Assembly (NCBI GenBank): GCA_002900995.3
Contig: CM035307.1
Span: 992,001-1,056,000 of the forward strand
Length of the DNA stretch: 64,000 nt
Source: Ganoderma boninense
Lineage: Eukaryota; Basidiomycota; Agaricomycetes; Polyporales; Polyporaceae
Reading direction: 5' to 3'
In this document: positions 60,762 through 64,000 of the stretch, one piece after another
Layout: each line of letters opens with the position of its first letter
Position numbering within the stretch: the stretch's first letter is position 1
The notes under the pieces: generated by a model
Told to the model about the DNA's origin: nothing
The model's database searches: none
The model's input: only the letters and a program-made list of their open reading frames with translations
Translations under genes and position numbers: made by a program

Positions 60762-63700
60762 TCAAGCTTTCGTGAACCACTTCTTGAGGCTCAACTGCCC
60801 AATCGCGTCGACCGCCCTCCGCACCTCGAACCTATCCACCGCGCTGCGGTGCAACGCAAACTCCTTCGCAATGCTCGCCGCTGACGCAGCAGCCGGCAAG
60901 AACACCCGCAGCTCGACGAGCCGCTCGAACGCCTGCCCGATAGCCAATGTAGTGATTAGACACGTCCCCACCTTGCCCGGACTTGGACGAGTGTCGATTG
61001 GGGGAGAACACGCACCGAGAACAGCACCTCGCGGCTGCAACGCACCATTCCAACACCGCCCCCGGCGACTTGCACGGGCGCGGATTGCGATGTTCGCACC
61101 TGCGCCTTGAACGCGTCGTGGAGCATCTCGAACGTGAATGTGTCGTGGCCCGAGGTCGACGCGTGCACGGACGCAATGAGGAGACACACTGCCGGATATG
61201 GCAGGGCTGTGATGTTGTCGGCGCTAGCGACCACAGCACCGAAGACAAAAACACTCACTTTCCAGCGCGGGCAAACGAGGGGGACACCGCTGCGTCTTCG
61301 TCGCTGAGTCAAGTTTCGCGACTGTCGGGTACGGTGAGGAGGTGTCGAGTTCGAGAGTCAGGCGCGTCTGTGTCTGGGTTGTCAGTGGTGCACAAACATC
61401 GGCCCACAGAAGAACCACCGCTCACCATTATGCGGCGGAACATCTGGTAGTCCCTTGTCAGTGCATACGTCTCCTTGAACGCCTCAACGACATCCTCGCT
61501 GCCTGCAAAATTCTCGACCGCCTTCGCCCACACTCTCACCCACTCCTTCTCGTCCGCGCTCCCCTTCGCGCTCTCGGACACGACTGGCGCGCTCAGCGTC
61601 GCCTTCGCGAGCTCGACCCAGTGCTCAAGCTTGGCGGGGCATGCCGTCCTGATCATACGCCCGGAGAACCTGCTCTTGACGCGCTTCTCCAGCAGATTGA
61701 TGGTGTCGACGCGCGCGGTGACGCCGACGACCGCCATGCCGCTCCCCGAGCCCGTCCCCGTTCGACACGCTTGTGCGGTATCGAGCAGACAGTAGAGCAA
61801 CGCCTGGCGCGCGTGCGTCGCAAACATGTCAAACCCGTCCAGAATAACGATGGTCGGACGAGGAAGGGTCGGTATCATCGAGATGAGCGCGAGCAGGTGT
61901 GCGCAGGAGGGGGGAGCGCGATGGTAGGCGCAACGCTGTCCGGCACCTGCACGGGTGCCCGAGCAGAGTCGAGGAACGGGTTCTCGTCTTCGTCTACCTC
62001 CGCGTCTACGTCTGCATCATGATCCGCGTCAGCCTCGGGATCGACGGTGTGTTCGTGCTCAGCAGGTGCAGGCGGCCCTGGCTCCTCGTCCTCTGCGCCT
62101 TCGAAGTCGTTAGGGAGGAAGGATTGCCCTGTCTGCTGCGCGAGTTGCCAGGCAATCTCGCGGATTCGCCAGGCGGTCGTTGTGCTGCGCGTGTCCGGAA
62201 AGGCGGACTACGATTGGTTTGGACGGGAGCTCCGCGATTGCTCTCTCCACGAGCTTGATGAAAAGAGTTGACGTCGGATTTCGTGGTGAATGAACAGCTA
62301 GGACGTACCTGCGTCTTTCCACTTCCACTAGGTCCGATGAGGAGACAGCTGTTCCCCTCGCCACGGACGACTGTACCCTGGAGCAGATCGCTGAGCTGCT
62401 CGTGTGCAGCGTTGTTCGTCGGAGGGTAATCCTCCCCGTACACTTCAATCTCATCGATCTCCGGAGGTCGTTGCAGCGACCTCAAGATGGCGCCCTTTTG
62501 ACGTTCGAGCAAGCGATGCAGATGCTCGGGCAGGACATGGGGCAGTTCGTCAGTGGGCTGTTCCCGCTGCTTTCCCTTCGCCTTCGACGGCGAACTGGGA
62601 ACGGGCCTCCTCGCTGCACGCGAAGGCGACTCGGGCGGTTGCAACCCTGGAAGACGGGGGGCCAGCGGGCCCGGAGACGGTGTCCTTGCAGCAAGACGCC
62701 TACCTGCAGATGGCGGCGGAGGCGGCCGCTTGCTCGGACTTCCTCCAGCTGATAGGAAAGGTGCGGGTAGCCTAGGTGTTCCCGCCGGTGGGATATACGC
62801 GACCGTAGGCTGGCGCAGGCCAGGCGAGCCGCGCTCTGGCGAACCGTGATCTCGCCTGCGGAGGCGAGCATTCGCCGAGGAGTGAGGATCTCTACACAGT
62901 GTAGGAACATACGAGGCGTCCCTACACCGTTGGGTGCTCCGGTGCGTGAAGGAGTTGTCAGGCGAGCGTTGACGGGCTTCGAGGTCGTAAGTAGGAGTTC
63001 ATCTTCTGAGCTATCGTCATCCTCCCGAGGCGTTGTCGCCTTAGCTGGGGAGGGGTTTGAGATCAGGGACGGTTCTGCGGGTACAGGTGCTTGGCGTCGT
63101 CCTCGCTTCTTCGGGCTACTTGGTGAGGGATCTTCTATAGGCTCAGATACCTCGGCTTCTGGAAGTGGTACGTCCTGCAGCTCGGCTACGGATACAGCAG
63201 CTTTGGTGCGCCGTGTTCGCTTGGGAGGCGCATTCTCAGGTGGTTTGGAGTCGTCTTGAGCTTGCACCTTGCAACGGATTTGTTGACATACAAGACGCCT
63301 CTTCGTGATTGACTAACGTACCTTCTGCGGAGGCCGACCACGTTTCTTGGGAGCAGGCCTTTCTTGGATGGGTGACAGCGGTTGTGGTTGTGGTTGCGGA
63401 GCTTCGTGCATGGGGGCTCCTCTTCATCGATCTTACTGCTGTGTTTGGTTCGCAGCCCCAAAGCGCATACAATCAGATAGCGCACCTTCTTCGCCCTTCC
63501 TCTTCGTTTTGGTGGGACAACTGGTTGTGGTTCTTCTTCATCCTGAACCTTGGACACTGGTCGGGAACGGGTGGTCCGCGAAGGAGGTTTTCGAGAGGAA
63601 GGTTTCGTAGTAGTCACGCTAGTCGAAGTATTGGTGGTCTGTTCTCCTGCAACATCGTCGCCCGCCTTCGTTCCTCGTCTTGTTCTCTTCACTGGGATAG

Positions 63701-63809
63701 ATTCTGCTGTAGGGGCGTCATCGGCGACCGTGGCATTGCGCGTCCTGCGACGTGTAGGGGGAGGCCCGTCGTCGGCCTCAGTTGGGGCTGTTTTCCGTTT
63801 TGGAGGCAT
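60762..63809 (-). CDS. ORC4: origin recognition complex subunit 4
   Basis: This is an AAA+ subunit of ORC, which marks replication origins and loads MCM. Start ATG 63809 (MPPKRKTAPTEADDGPPP). The long basic N-terminal tail carries AT-hook-like motifs: PPKRRGRAKK, PAPKKRGRPPQK and SPKKRGRRQAP. The AAA+ domain has CLLIGPSGSGKTQ (Walker A), LVERAIAELPSKPIVVRLSG, EIAWQLAQQTGQSFLPND, PTIVILDGFDMFATHARQAL (Walker B), AVVGVTARVDTINLLEKRVK and SRFSGRMI. C-terminal winged-helix part: ALPYPAVCLLIASVHASTSG, DTFTFEMLHDAFKAQVRTS, GGVGMVRCSREVLFS, AFERLVELRVFLPAAASAAS, ending AVDAIGQLSLKKWFTKA. A frame change between DRLA and IREIAWQL (62165-62166, AA on the minus strand) breaks a conserved exon. The disordered region 62640-62950 changes frame once more, so exon limits there are uncertain. 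Confidence 0.9.
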
Positions 63810-64000
63810 CGAGAGAGGGACAGAATTCGACGGAAGCCTGAGGCGGGAGATGTGGGTTGAGACAAGCAAGAGCACCTCGGAGACTCGGACTCGGACCTAG
63901 CCACAAGCGCGACAAGTCACGCGTGACCGACGCGTACCTCCTTGAGCGTCTGAGAGACGCGTCGAAATTGCGCGCTGTCAGCGCGTCAGCCCCACATGAC
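63810..64000. promoter_or_regulatory. ORC4 upstream region
   Basis: This sequence lies upstream of the ORC4 start and runs to the window edge. It contains ACGCGT-type sites (for example CACGCGTGAC and GACGCGTAC, 63918-63938; GACGCGTCG at about 63957). ACGCGT is the core of the MCB element bound by MBF at G1/S genes in yeasts. The copies fit a G1/S-regulated ORC gene; this is inference. Confidence 0.45.

Overview
The window is nuclear DNA of a filamentous basidiomycete, most likely an Agaricomycete. The genes are packed on both strands and interrupted by many short introns (about 50-90 nt, GTRNGT...YAG, often with a CTNAY-like branch site). Coding GC is high. The gene complement is fungal housekeeping plus families typical of Agaricomycetes: F-box, BTB, disordered coiled-coil, and type I membrane proteins with a common ectodomain. 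I see no CRISPR array, rRNA, secondary-metabolite cluster, complete transposon or virus-derived gene.

Layout, left to right. RRP7 (rRNA processing, cut by the left edge, -); a CDC7-type kinase (-); a tRNA-like relic (-); a membrane-anchored ubiquitin protease (+); a four-exon gene for an 82-residue protein (-); a mitochondrial DNAJC28-like protein (-) divergent from an F-box-like gene (+); a type I membrane protein (+); delta-1-pyrroline-5-carboxylate dehydrogenase (-) divergent from LSM2 (+); a BTB protein (-); a PPIL4-type cyclophilin (-) divergent from an AIM9-like (pseudo)kinase (+); a large coiled-coil protein (-); a second type I membrane protein (-); a stomatin (-); a 10 kb IRA/neurofibromin RasGAP (-); a NAM8/NGR1-type RNA-binding protein (+); eIF3b (+); the U5 snRNP 40K WD-repeat protein (+); an Arb1-like protein (-); an AT-hook protein (-); and ORC4 (-). 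Most genes act in core replication (CDC7, ORC4), splicing (LSM2, PPIL4, U5-40K, NAM8-like), ribosome and translation (RRP7, eIF3b), or mitochondrial metabolism (P5CDH, AIM9-like). They do not form a pathway cluster.

The strongest window-wide signal is technical or evolutionary. At least a dozen conserved exons change reading frame by one base inside an exon with no room for an intron, usually beside a short homopolymer. Affected genes include essential single-copy ones (eIF3b, ORC4). Residual indels in the assembly explain this best, so several gene models below cross a frameshift. The likeliest overlooked biology is the 82-residue multi-exon gene at 7505-8112, the AIM9-like protein that lacks its catalytic aspartate, and the AT-hook-bearing Orc4 N-terminus.
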